A stretch of 58,326 nucleotides of DNA from Candidatus Riflebacteria bacterium HGW-Riflebacteria-2 (lineage in GTDB: Bacteria; Muiribacteriota; Ozemobacteria; Ozemobacterales; Ozemobacteraceae), in contig PGYA01000047.1 of assembly GCA_002839435.1 (NCBI GenBank), positions 1 to 58,326 of the forward strand. Direction: 5' to 3'. The position numbers and the translations under genes are program-made. The notes beneath the pieces were generated by a model. That model had not been told where the DNA came from, ran no database searches, and saw only the letters and a program-made list of their open reading frames with translations. Shown here one piece after another: positions 36,767 to 44,773 of this stretch (positions are counted from its first letter, which is position 1; every line of letters starts with the position of its first letter).

Positions 36767-36783
36767 AGCAAGTTCCGTGCCAA
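36767..36783 (-). promoter_or_regulatory. Consensus sigma-54 (-24/-12) promoter
   Basis: The minus strand reads TTGGCACGGAACTTGCT. It has the invariant GG and GC exactly ten bases apart and matches TGGCACG-N4-TTGC throughout. A TATAAT overlaps downstream but is only 12 bases from any -35-like box, so sigma-70 use is unlikely. Transcription would run towards 36463. Confidence 0.7.
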
Positions 36784-36837
36784 CTTTAAAAGATGAATTC
36801 TAGCCTGTTTTCGGTCTATAAACAGTAAAAAAACCAC

Positions 36838-36864
36838 ACATGTGCGTTTTTCTCACACACATGT
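36838..36864. promoter_or_regulatory. Inverted repeat, possible enhancer-binding site
   Basis: ACATGTG (36838-36844) and CACATGT (36858-36864) form a perfect 7-base inverted repeat with a 13-base spacer. It is centred about 95 bases upstream of the predicted sigma-54 transcript start, a usual distance for an enhancer-binding activator. Confidence 0.45.
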
Positions 36865-36879
36865 CCTGCAACCGCTTTT

Positions 36880-37129
36880 TTGCGTCTGGCCTACCCCGGC
36901 ATTACACAGAGGTGCTTTTTTTGAGGATTTCGAGTATGGCAATTACCACACCTTGCGATTTTATTCACAATCGCGCTTATAATGTGTGCTAAATTCACAG
37001 CAGCTTACAGATGAAAAATTGGCGCATGTAAATATTGCGCACCCCATAGCAAATTGTCACCGACTACTAAATTTTGTTTTTGCAGGACTCAATAAACCGA
37101 CTGATGTAAGACGCCCTGCAAATATAGAT
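36880..37129. other. Gene-free stretch upstream of the radical-SAM gene
   Basis: I see no reading frame with a credible start, no repeat copy and no strong hairpin here. It may hold regulatory sites for the flanking divergent transcripts. Confidence 0.5.
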
Positions 37130-37158
37130 TTGCCTGGTGCTACTGTTTGCGATAAAAT
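37130..37158 (+). promoter_or_regulatory. Promoter predicting a leaderless radical-SAM mRNA
   Basis: TTGCCT (37130-37135) and TAAAAT (37153-37158) are 17 bases apart. Only six bases, AGCCGC, separate the -10 box from the ATG at 37165, so transcription should begin at or within a base of the start codon. Confidence 0.55.
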
Positions 37159-37164
37159 AGCCGC

Positions 37165-39063
37165 ATGACCACAATTATAGCGGCTGCACTCAACACCAGA
37201 CACACACACAGCGCCCTGGCCCTGGCTTATATCAAGGCCTACTGGGAGAAAGCACCAGGTCGCATACCCATACAGATATGCGAGTTCGATCTTAATCAAA
37301 CCAATGAGGGCATCATAGCCGAACTGATTCTACAGCGCCCGTCTATTCTTGCATTCTCTGTATACATATGGTCGCTGCTTCGAAGCATCGATATTGCCGG
37401 CGCAATAAAGGCTGCGCTTCCAGAAACAACGATAATTTTTGGCGGCCCGGAGGTTTCTTATAATTCAGAGTGGCTGATGCAGCAGCATGATTGCATAGAC
37501 TTCATTATGCGTGGCGAAGGCGAAGCTACTTTTGCTGAACTTCTACAGTGCTTGATCGACAGATCTTCGACAGCTGAAACAAAAGGAATCACCCGGCGTG
37601 ACGGCAGAACGCCGGTAGCAAATCCAGATCGTGAGCTCATTTCAGATCTCGACACGATTCCGTCTCCTTTTCAGGCGGGATTTTATAAAAAAAAGCACAG
37701 TTTCACCTATTACGAAGCTTCGCGCGGCTGCCCTTCGCGCTGCTCTTATTGCCTCAGTTCTGTTCTCGGGCGACTTCGTCACTTCTCGGTAGAGAGGATT
37801 GAAGCAGATCTGGACTGGTTTTTCAAGTCTGATTACCGGCAGGTGCGCTTTGCTGACCGCACTTTTAACCACGACCGCGAGCGTGCCAGGCGCATCATAA
37901 AATATGTAAAGGCCAACAATAGTAAAAACATCAATGTCCACTTCGAAATACAGGCTGATTTTCTTGACGAAGATATTATCGAACTGCTGGCAGATGCCCC
38001 GGAAGGAATGTTTCATCTTGAAATCGGCGTACAGTCAACAAATCCCGTGGCATTGCGCGCGGTAAACCGACGTTTTGACCTGGAGACACTCAAAGACCGG
38101 GTAATCAAGCTGAAACAGCGAACAAAATGCCATCTGCATCTCGATCTTCTCGGTGCGCTTCCTGGTGACAGCCTTAGCGATTTCTGCAAAAGTCTCGATG
38201 ATGTGTGGGTATTACAGCCTGACAGCATTCAAATAAGTCTGGTAAAGGTTTTGCGTGGCACGCCGCTACAGGATTCACTGCAAAAGCACGAAATCGCAGC
38301 CATGCCGACGCCGCCTTACACGGTATTGCGCACAAATTCCCTCAACAGCACTGAAGCGGTACACATACAGGACATCGGAAAACTGGTCGAAGGAATATAC
38401 AACTGCCAGCGTTACCCGGCCAGCCTCAATTATATCGTTAACCGCCTCTTTGTCGGGCAGGCTTCTGAATTTTTCAGACAACTTGCCGGTTTCTGGCGTG
38501 AGCGCGAACTCCCCTTCTATAATTTCAGCCCGGAAAACATCGCCAGTCACCTGCAAGCATTCATCGCAGTCAGTTGTTCTGAAAAAGCCCTGGCAGGCAT
38601 GCTGCCCTCGCTGCTGGAACATGAACTCAGACTTACCCAGAAGGTTCCGGTCGGCAGCAATCCGGCCATAACACCCCAGTTTGCCAATGTCGTTCGCCGC
38701 ACCAAATACAGATTGCAGCCTGGCTACAGGGTTCTCTGGTATAAGTATGATCCGATACAGCTCTCTGATCATTCGATTGAGAATTTGGTTGTGCAGTCGC
38801 CGGCACCAGTTACCTACCGTTTCGAAACAGATCTGTCGGCCACGCCTGACGTAGAAGTTATTCGACTCGATCTGGCAGATGCCTTTGTCATGGCGGCAAT
38901 CCAGGCTAAAGCCGATGACTGCTGCTGGGCCGATGCCTGGAAAAAACTCTGGGCCAATATTGCCCAGCCTGATTTTGCACACACCCTTGAAAAACTTGTT
39001 ACATCCGGTCTATTATATGAAGTAGCGGATGCACAGAAAAACACCCGCCAGCAATCAGAATGA
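37165..39063 (+). CDS. B12-binding-domain radical SAM protein (DUF4080 type)
   Basis: The 632-residue protein begins with a cobalamin-binding-type Rossmann domain (about 1-135, IIFGGPEVSYN and MRGEGEATF). A radical SAM domain follows with Cys189, Cys193 and Cys196 in CPSRCSYC, binding the [4Fe-4S] cluster that cleaves S-adenosylmethionine. The C-terminal ~200 residues fit the DUF4080 region found in this subgroup. The reaction is unknown; relatives modify RNA, lipids or small molecules. The ATG has no ribosome site. FmdB and YgjP-like genes follow closely. Confidence 0.82.
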   Translation: MTTIIAAALNTRHTHSALALAYIKAYWEKAPGRIPIQICEFDLNQTNEGIIAELILQRPSILAFSVYIWSLLRSIDIAGAIKAALPETTIIFGGPEVSYNSEWLMQQHDCIDFIMRGEGEATFAELLQCLIDRSSTAETKGITRRDGRTPVANPDRELISDLDTIPSPFQAGFYKKKHSFTYYEASRGCPSRCSYCLSSVLGRLRHFSVERIEADLDWFFKSDYRQVRFADRTFNHDRERARRIIKYVKANNSKNINVHFEIQADFLDEDIIELLADAPEGMFHLEIGVQSTNPVALRAVNRRFDLETLKDRVIKLKQRTKCHLHLDLLGALPGDSLSDFCKSLDDVWVLQPDSIQISLVKVLRGTPLQDSLQKHEIAAMPTPPYTVLRTNSLNSTEAVHIQDIGKLVEGIYNCQRYPASLNYIVNRLFVGQASEFFRQLAGFWRERELPFYNFSPENIASHLQAFIAVSCSEKALAGMLPSLLEHELRLTQKVPVGSNPAITPQFANVVRRTKYRLQPGYRVLWYKYDPIQLSDHSIENLVVQSPAPVTYRFETDLSATPDVEVIRLDLADAFVMAAIQAKADDCCWADAWKKLWANIAQPDFAHTLEKLVTSGLLYEVADAQKNTRQQSE

Positions 39064-39078
39064 ACAGCGAGGTATCGC

Positions 39079-39342
39079 ATGCCTTTTTACACTTATCGAC
39101 CGCGTGACCCTGACAAATGCTGCAAGTATTGCCAGAACGAGTTTGAAATAGTCCAGAAAATCACCGAAGATGCATTGCAGTTCTGCCCTGATTGCGGCAA
39201 CGAAGTTGTCAGAATCATATTTCCGGCCAGGCAGAGCACTGAAGTTCCAACCAACAAACTGCTGTCTGATGACAACATCAAGAAGCACGGTTTCAAGAAG
39301 CTGAGAAATGTCGGGGGCGGGAAATTTGACGAGGTCGTCTGA
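39079..39342 (+). CDS. FmdB-family zinc-ribbon protein
   Basis: The 87-residue protein starts MPFYTYRPRDPDKCCKYC, with Cys15/Cys18 and Cys36/Cys39 making a zinc ribbon as in FmdB-type putative regulators, and keeps the family phrase EIVQKITEDAL. The C-terminus is basic and Gly-rich. It lies 15 bases after the radical-SAM gene and overlaps the next start, which suggests one operon. Its target is unknown. Confidence 0.82.
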   Translation: MPFYTYRPRDPDKCCKYCQNEFEIVQKITEDALQFCPDCGNEVVRIIFPARQSTEVPTNKLLSDDNIKKHGFKKLRNVGGGKFDEVV

Positions 39343-39865
39343 GATTCAGCTCCCCCCCCTGCCCTATCGCGGGCAGATGCTGCAGGCAAAGGCTCTGATT
39401 ACGCCGTTTGCGCACACGCGCATCACACTGCGTGACAATTTGCTGCAGCTGTCATTATCTTCACTCGACGCGCAAAGCGGCAGCTTGAGTGACAAAATCT
39501 CAGAGCATATCTACAGCTGGTTACGGTCACAGGCGAGGCGGGCCTTCTGTGAAGATGTCGAGACACAGAAAACCAGACACGGTTTCGACTACCAGTCGGT
39601 ATCGATCAAAGACACCAGATCGCGCTGGGGCAGTTGTTCTGCCCAGAAAAACCTGAATTTCAACTGGCGCCTGATCATGGCTCCGGCCGCTGTCCTTTCG
39701 TATGTGGTAACGCATGAAACCGCTCACTTGAGCCATCTCGATCATTCCGAGCAATTCTGGAAGCTGGTGTCAGAAAGATGCCCGGGCTACCAGCACCATA
39801 AGCACTGGCTAAGCCGCAACGGTTCAAACCTGATGGGTTGGGATTACGTTATTGCAACCGACTGA
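39308..39865 (+). CDS. YgjP-like (DUF45) zinc metalloprotease
   Basis: The 185-residue protein has the family blocks DTRSRWGSCS at 102-111 and THETAHLSHLDHS, giving the zinc ligands His136 and His140 with catalytic Glu137 (HETAH). SprT/YgjP-like proteins are presumed cytoplasmic peptidases. The ATG at 39308 lies inside fmdB; an internal TTG after GGGGGCGGG at about 39326 is an alternative start. Its end overlaps the convergent peptidase gene by 17 bases. Confidence 0.82.
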   Translation: MSGAGNLTRSSEIQLPPLPYRGQMLQAKALITPFAHTRITLRDNLLQLSLSSLDAQSGSLSDKISEHIYSWLRSQARRAFCEDVETQKTRHGFDYQSVSIKDTRSRWGSCSAQKNLNFNWRLIMAPAAVLSYVVTHETAHLSHLDHSEQFWKLVSERCPGYQHHKHWLSRNGSNLMGWDYVIATD

Positions 39866-41738
39866 GATAAGCTTCGGCCAGCTGGTTCCCCTGCAGTTGC
39901 TCAAACATCAGGATATCCCTGATGCGGCTGCGTAATGTATGAAGCCGGCTTTTGGCAAGGTCGGAAGCTGATGCGTAAATATTAACGAATTCATCGAGCA
40001 CTTCGCAGCTGTTTTCAGCCATTTCTTCGCGAACAGCATCGATGATAAGGTCTTCATTTTCAGCCAGTTTTTGAAAGCCAAAATCAAATTCTACCTCAGC
40101 AGCGGGCTCTTCTTCGCTGCCGCGCGAGCTCAACATGGTGCCGGCTGATTCTTCGAGGCCGGGACTGCTGGCGATTTCTTCGATAATGCTGCGACTGCGC
40201 GCCCGGTTCGGACGCGAACGAGACGTTCGTGCGGTGCTGGTAGAAGCGACACGCGGGGCTGCACTGGTCGAGCCATTCGGGCGAATGGCAAAACTGAAAG
40301 CGGCCGGTGACGCGCCACGCGCGAAAGCCTGCTCAACCTTCATAACCTCGGGCCCGCGATTAACAACCAGCATCAACATGCGATCGTGAACGCTCGAAAT
40401 CTTGACTCTCTGTGAGGCTTTATAATCTTTAATATTTAGCCATTCGACGGTTGGCAAACTTTTGCGATTGGATGAATAAGTGACCAGCGCGACATCAAAG
40501 CTGTTTGAATAGTTGCTGGCCTGAACCTTCTGACCAGCGAACATCACCGCCACATCTTTGCCGCGCAAACCAGCCATATTGACTTGAACGGCTCGGGCAG
40601 CCCAGCACTTCACTCTGCCCTTTACCTCAAATGGGGGTTTATCTAGTCGGAGCTCTGGGCGCAGAGCGAATTTGGCCAGTGGTTTGTCGTAACCGTAGGC
40701 GCCACGTTCGATGCGGTTATCATTAAGGTAATTGGCAAGACAGAAACTGCGAAACAGGTTGCGAACGTTGTTTTTGATGCCCTGTTTCTTGATCGCGGCG
40801 TTGAGTCCGGAAAAGCCCTGAGAAGTCTGAGCAACCATCCGGCGCACAAAGGCACGGCGGCGATCATCGGTTGAAGCGATACGTATCGAAATATAATAGG
40901 CCCAGAGATAGACCTGCCCATAATTTGCCAGCATGTCATCATCAGCCCAGGCAGCAAGGTTATTATGCGTGTTTCTGATAAATGCGTTGAGTTGCGGTGG
41001 ATGACCATATCCGCACAAGAACTGCGATAACTGCGACAGACTTTCGTTAACCCAGGTGAATTCTTTCGGGTCGTTGTTCCAGTGGATCATATGCTGGAAT
41101 TCATGGGCAACTACGCTCATGAATTCCTGCGAACCCGGCACGCTCGGATAGATATCGAGATAAAGCATTTCGCGCTCGTTGCTTTCGCGTTTCTTCTTGC
41201 GATTGTAGCAGTCACCTGCGTAAAAATAGCCGGCAGTATAGCCACGTCGGCCCTGCGCAGGGTTGTGGCCATCCTGAATGTCCAGTAGAAAAAGGGTTAT
41301 GCGTGGATCGCCATCGATGCCGGGAGTCCATTCGCTGCCGAACATCGAGCGGGTGTTCGAATAAATTTTGGTATCAAACTCAGAAGCAATCCGGGAAATA
41401 ACGCTGGTTGCAACTTTTTTGCCTTCCTGCAGATATATGTAACAATGTTTACCGATTTTCTGCAGTCGGGCACGAACTCGTTCGTGCTTGCCGCTGGTGA
41501 TATTGAATGTGTTGAAAACTTCGACATCACCGACTTCCGGTGGCTTCGAGTCAGCGTAGGCATTGATACCGTCTGAGGTTCTAAAGAGAAACTCGTCGCG
41601 GGTTTCTTTAGCGACATTGTCTGCCAGCCAGCGGGTTTCTTCGGCGAACATTCCGGTAACATCTATAAGCTCGGCCCGACCCGGCAGTGCAGACAAAACC
41701 AGCAGTACCAGCAGCCAGACTCTTGTTATCTTATGCAT
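39849..41738 (-). CDS. Secreted HEXXH metallopeptidase (M30-like), paralogue 1
   Basis: The 629-residue protein has a signal peptide (about 1-22). The zinc motif is HEFQH at 212-216, with Glu232 in WVNES as the likely third ligand, the gluzincin arrangement of hyicolysin-like M30 peptidases. Preceding blocks GSEWTPGIDGDPRITLFLLDI and YLDIYPS are shared with the next gene. The C-terminal third has Ser/Arg/Thr-rich low-complexity sequence (about 490-530) and an acidic helical tail. AGGGAGA precedes the ATG. It probably acts outside the cytoplasm. Confidence 0.82.
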   Translation of the reverse strand: MHKITRVWLLVLLVLSALPGRAELIDVTGMFAEETRWLADNVAKETRDEFLFRTSDGINAYADSKPPEVGDVEVFNTFNITSGKHERVRARLQKIGKHCYIYLQEGKKVATSVISRIASEFDTKIYSNTRSMFGSEWTPGIDGDPRITLFLLDIQDGHNPAQGRRGYTAGYFYAGDCYNRKKKRESNEREMLYLDIYPSVPGSQEFMSVVAHEFQHMIHWNNDPKEFTWVNESLSQLSQFLCGYGHPPQLNAFIRNTHNNLAAWADDDMLANYGQVYLWAYYISIRIASTDDRRRAFVRRMVAQTSQGFSGLNAAIKKQGIKNNVRNLFRSFCLANYLNDNRIERGAYGYDKPLAKFALRPELRLDKPPFEVKGRVKCWAARAVQVNMAGLRGKDVAVMFAGQKVQASNYSNSFDVALVTYSSNRKSLPTVEWLNIKDYKASQRVKISSVHDRMLMLVVNRGPEVMKVEQAFARGASPAAFSFAIRPNGSTSAAPRVASTSTARTSRSRPNRARSRSIIEEIASSPGLEESAGTMLSSRGSEEEPAAEVEFDFGFQKLAENEDLIIDAVREEMAENSCEVLDEFVNIYASASDLAKSRLHTLRSRIRDILMFEQLQGNQLAEAYLSRLQ

Positions 41739-41811
41739 CAGAATGTTGTCTCCCTGAGAGATTACAATAGTTAATTATACATTTCATCCCGGGGTACCGC
41801 CACCCTCCAGC

Positions 41812-41840
41812 AAAAAAAAAGCCGGGGAAAATTCCCCGGC
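41812..41840 (-). terminator. Intrinsic terminator between the two peptidase genes
   Basis: A perfect 20-base palindrome, GCCGGGGAAA and its complement, is followed on the minus strand by nine T residues. It ends the upstream peptidase transcript, so the second peptidase must be read from its own promoter or by readthrough. Confidence 0.88.
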
Positions 41841-41859
41841 GCGTGGTGTCTTGGTTTAT

Positions 41860-43686
41860 TCAGTAGGCGCGAAGCTGGCTGGCTGCCTTACTCAAGGAGT
41901 CCGAGCTGGTGTTTGCAGCGTTAAACTGAGCGACGGCAGCAAGCTGGTTGAGCAGCGGTCGCAGATTGTCGCTATCGACCTCCTGGTTTTCGAGCATCTG
42001 AATCAGGGTGTCGAGCGAAGCTGTATTGCCGGCAGCAATATCTGCCGTAAAAGCTCGGGCAATATCGCTTCTGGCAGATGCGAGAGAGTTCATCGCGATC
42101 ATTAAGGCGGCTTCGTTTTCGCTGCTGAGATTTTCAGCGGCTTCGGCATAGGATTTAACGAGAGATCTGACATCGGTCGCAGCTTCACTTCTCGCGACCT
42201 GCTGGCCCTGATCGACTATTTTGACACTGTATGGCAAAGCTTTGGCTTTGGTATACAGCTTGTCGTCAACGCTTTCGGGTGCTTCAGCAATGATGATCAG
42301 TGTTGCCGTATCGTAATCCTGGTCAGCTGCAACGGTCAGCTTGCCACCCTGCAGGTTACTTGAAATCTTGTCGATGCTCATGTAAGAAAGTTTTGGCGCG
42401 ACACTGCCGCGAGAATTGGCCATGACAAGAGCTACGGTAAAGCTGTTATAAAGATCTTCGCCAAAGCGTCCGAGCAGACCGGCAAAGGAAATTTCAACCT
42501 GGCTGCGGGCTTTGCTGAGATCAATCTTTATGGCGTCGGAGCTCCAGAGAAATATTTCGCCTTCGACTTCGGCGGGAAGCGCGCTTAGAGTCTCTGACAT
42601 CGGCAATTTGAAGCGTGCCAGAGTCTTGTCGTAGGCATAAGCGCCATTTTTACCGAGTCGTGCATCGTTAATGAAATTCGTGATGCAGAATCGGGTAAAT
42701 GTATGGGTAAAATCGTGAGATATAGTTTTGAGAGCCTCTACATAACCGTTTACGCCCTGTTTTTTAGAAGCTACCAGGTTGCGGAAAAAATTGCCACGAG
42801 CTTCAGGCATATCTTTGAGCAGGTGGGTAAGAATATAGTAGTTCCAGAGATAGACTTGACCGTAGTTGGCCAGCATCTGCTCATTAGACCAGGCTGTCAT
42901 ACTGTTATCGGGAGTCCGCATGTATGCAAGCACCTGATTTGCATGACCAAACCCGCAAAGATAAGGTGCAATCTGCGAGCAGGCTTCATTAACCCAGGTG
43001 TATTCGGAAGGGTCGTTATTGAAATGAATCATGTGCTGAAATTCGTGTGCAATGGTAGACAGATAGCGGTCACTGGCCGGGTCTGACGGATTGATATCGA
43101 GATAAAACATTTCGCGCTGGTTAGATTTCACATGCTCTGGCAACTTTTCCTGGAGAAAAGAATCGACTGCATAAAAATAACCGCCAACAAAGCCACCGGA
43201 ACCGTTATAGCCATCCTTGATGTCGAACATCAGAAGAGTGATGCGCTCATCGCCATCGATGCCTGGCTTCCATTCTGAGCCAAAAGTCCTGGTGTTGGTA
43301 GGGTAAATTACTTCGTCGAAATTTTTGCGAACCTTTTCGATCGCATCGGGGCTGATATTCTTACCTTCTTCAAGAAATACGTAACAATGCTTGCCGATTG
43401 CTTTAAGCACTGCCTTTGTCTGTTCAAAATTGTTGTCAACGATGTTCTTGGTCCAGAATGTCTCTATGTCACCAACTTCATAGGGTCTGGTGTCGGCTGA
43501 CTGCGTGCGAAAGCGTGCTGCCTGCTGCTGCAGAGTCTCACGCTCGACAGTCTCCACAACTTCTCTTACTTCTGCTTCGAACAGGTGCGTTGCGTCAAGC
43601 CATTCAGTGTCGGCATACGCTCCGTTAGACGTCAGAACCAGCGCCAATACTAATATGCTCATCAGCTGTCTGAAGGAAACCGTCAT
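41860..43686 (-). CDS. Secreted HEXXH metallopeptidase (M30-like), paralogue 2
   Basis: The 608-residue protein has a signal peptide (cleavage near AYA, about 25) and the same domain plan as its neighbour: GSEWKPGIDGDERITLLMFDI, then HEFQHMIHFNNDP with His214, Glu215, His218 and Glu234. The central blocks ANYGQVYLWNYYI and FCITNFINDAR also align with paralogue 1. The C-terminal region is helical and acidic without the Ser/Arg-rich linker. AGGAG lies seven bases before the ATG. The pair most likely arose by tandem duplication. Confidence 0.83.
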   Translation of the reverse strand: MTVSFRQLMSILVLALVLTSNGAYADTEWLDATHLFEAEVREVVETVERETLQQQAARFRTQSADTRPYEVGDIETFWTKNIVDNNFEQTKAVLKAIGKHCYVFLEEGKNISPDAIEKVRKNFDEVIYPTNTRTFGSEWKPGIDGDERITLLMFDIKDGYNGSGGFVGGYFYAVDSFLQEKLPEHVKSNQREMFYLDINPSDPASDRYLSTIAHEFQHMIHFNNDPSEYTWVNEACSQIAPYLCGFGHANQVLAYMRTPDNSMTAWSNEQMLANYGQVYLWNYYILTHLLKDMPEARGNFFRNLVASKKQGVNGYVEALKTISHDFTHTFTRFCITNFINDARLGKNGAYAYDKTLARFKLPMSETLSALPAEVEGEIFLWSSDAIKIDLSKARSQVEISFAGLLGRFGEDLYNSFTVALVMANSRGSVAPKLSYMSIDKISSNLQGGKLTVAADQDYDTATLIIIAEAPESVDDKLYTKAKALPYSVKIVDQGQQVARSEAATDVRSLVKSYAEAAENLSSENEAALMIAMNSLASARSDIARAFTADIAAGNTASLDTLIQMLENQEVDSDNLRPLLNQLAAVAQFNAANTSSDSLSKAASQLRAY

Positions 43687-43819
43687 TTATGACTCCTGCT
43701 CGCCTGAATTTGTTATAGTCACGCAATTTTTACGCCATCACCAGATCCCGCTCCCAGAGAGGAAATTTACTTGAGAGGGAAATAATTTGCCAGAATTTGA
43801 GCAGAAAGATGCAATTTTT

Positions 43820-43847
43820 TTGCAGTTGGTTAAGGTTGTGGTATACT
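43820..43847 (+). promoter_or_regulatory. Promoter predicting a leaderless dnaJ-like mRNA
   Basis: TTGCAG (43820-43825) and TATACT (43842-43847) are 16 bases apart. Seven bases, CAGCCGC, separate the -10 box from the ATG, and no ribosome site is present. Confidence 0.55.
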
Positions 43848-43854
43848 CAGCCGC

Positions 43855-44724
43855 ATGAAGGACTACTACAAAATACTTGAAGTTGCACAAAACGCTTCCA
43901 AAGAAGATATCAAAAAAGCCTTCAAACGGCTTGCCAAGAAATATCACCCTGACATTAACAAGGGCGACAAAAAGGCAGAAGAACGTTTCAAGGAAGTTTC
44001 CGAGGCTTATGAAGTGCTCGGGCGCGCAGACGAGCGCAAGAAATATGACGATGCCAGATCAGGGCGTGGTTCATTCAATTTCGAGGGCTTCTCGAAAGAC
44101 GGCCCGTTCGGTGATTTCTTTTATTCATCTTCTGGTAGTGCTTCAGACATGTTCTCGGAGATCCTCAAAAATTTCAACTTCGGCTCTTCACGCGACGGCA
44201 GCACGGGGTTCAGCGGTTTCGACAGCTTGTTTGGCGGAGGGTCCCGTCGTGGCGGACAGCATGCGGCGACTTTAAAGGTTCCGCTGTTGACAGCCATGGC
44301 CGGTGGCAAGGTTCAAGTCAGCGGCTTACCAGGCGGCACCCAGACGCTCGATATTCCTTCCGGATCGGCGAACGGTTCGACTATTCAGGTAAAAACTGCT
44401 TCTGGCAGCATCAAACTCAAGCTGGAAATCGAAGATGAGCATCCTTTCAGGGTCAAGGGCAATAACATCGAAACGACGATCTGCGTCAATATTGCCCAGG
44501 CTGTGCTTGGTAGCAAGATCAAATTGAAAGACCCGCGCACCCAGGATTTTATTCTCACCATTCCAGCGGGAACTCAGAACGGCGACACACTGCGACTTCG
44601 CGGCCTCGGCCTGCCTGGCGGCGATTTGCTGGTAAAAATCGAGATCGCCATTCCCAAAAATTTGTCTGAAGAAGAAAAGAAACATTTCATCGAACTGGCA
44701 AACCAGATGAACTGGCGCTACTAA
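43855..44724 (+). CDS. DnaJ-like co-chaperone without zinc finger (CbpA type)
   Basis: The 289-residue protein has an N-terminal J domain with HPD at 31-33, a Gly/Phe/Ser-rich linker (about 70-130) and two C-terminal substrate-binding beta domains (from about 138), with no CXXCXGXG zinc repeats. This is a class B Hsp40 like CbpA, which stimulates DnaK ATPase. It is shorter than DnaJ itself. It has its own promoter and appears monocistronic. Confidence 0.9.
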   Translation: MKDYYKILEVAQNASKEDIKKAFKRLAKKYHPDINKGDKKAEERFKEVSEAYEVLGRADERKKYDDARSGRGSFNFEGFSKDGPFGDFFYSSSGSASDMFSEILKNFNFGSSRDGSTGFSGFDSLFGGGSRRGGQHAATLKVPLLTAMAGGKVQVSGLPGGTQTLDIPSGSANGSTIQVKTASGSIKLKLEIEDEHPFRVKGNNIETTICVNIAQAVLGSKIKLKDPRTQDFILTIPAGTQNGDTLRLRGLGLPGGDLLVKIEIAIPKNLSEEEKKHFIELANQMNWRY

Positions 44725-44739
44725 TTTTGCGCTAAGTGT

Positions 44740-44767
44740 TTGACCTGAGCCGAGCATGTGATAACAT
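44740..44767 (+). promoter_or_regulatory. Promoter predicting a leaderless amidase-operon mRNA
   Basis: TTGACC (44740-44745) and TAACAT (44762-44767) are 16 bases apart. Six bases, GGCGGC, separate the -10 box from the ATG at 44774. Confidence 0.55.
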
Positions 44768-44773
44768 GGCGGC

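Noticed and set aside
36761..36789. Sigma-70 reading of the minus-strand promoter (TTGGCA with TATAAT)
   Set aside because: The two boxes are only 12 bases apart, too close for sigma-70, whereas the sigma-54 element is spaced exactly.
43490..43774. Plus-strand frame overlapping the second peptidase start
   Set aside because: It is antisense to the signal-peptide region of a clear gene and has no ribosome site or recognisable domain.
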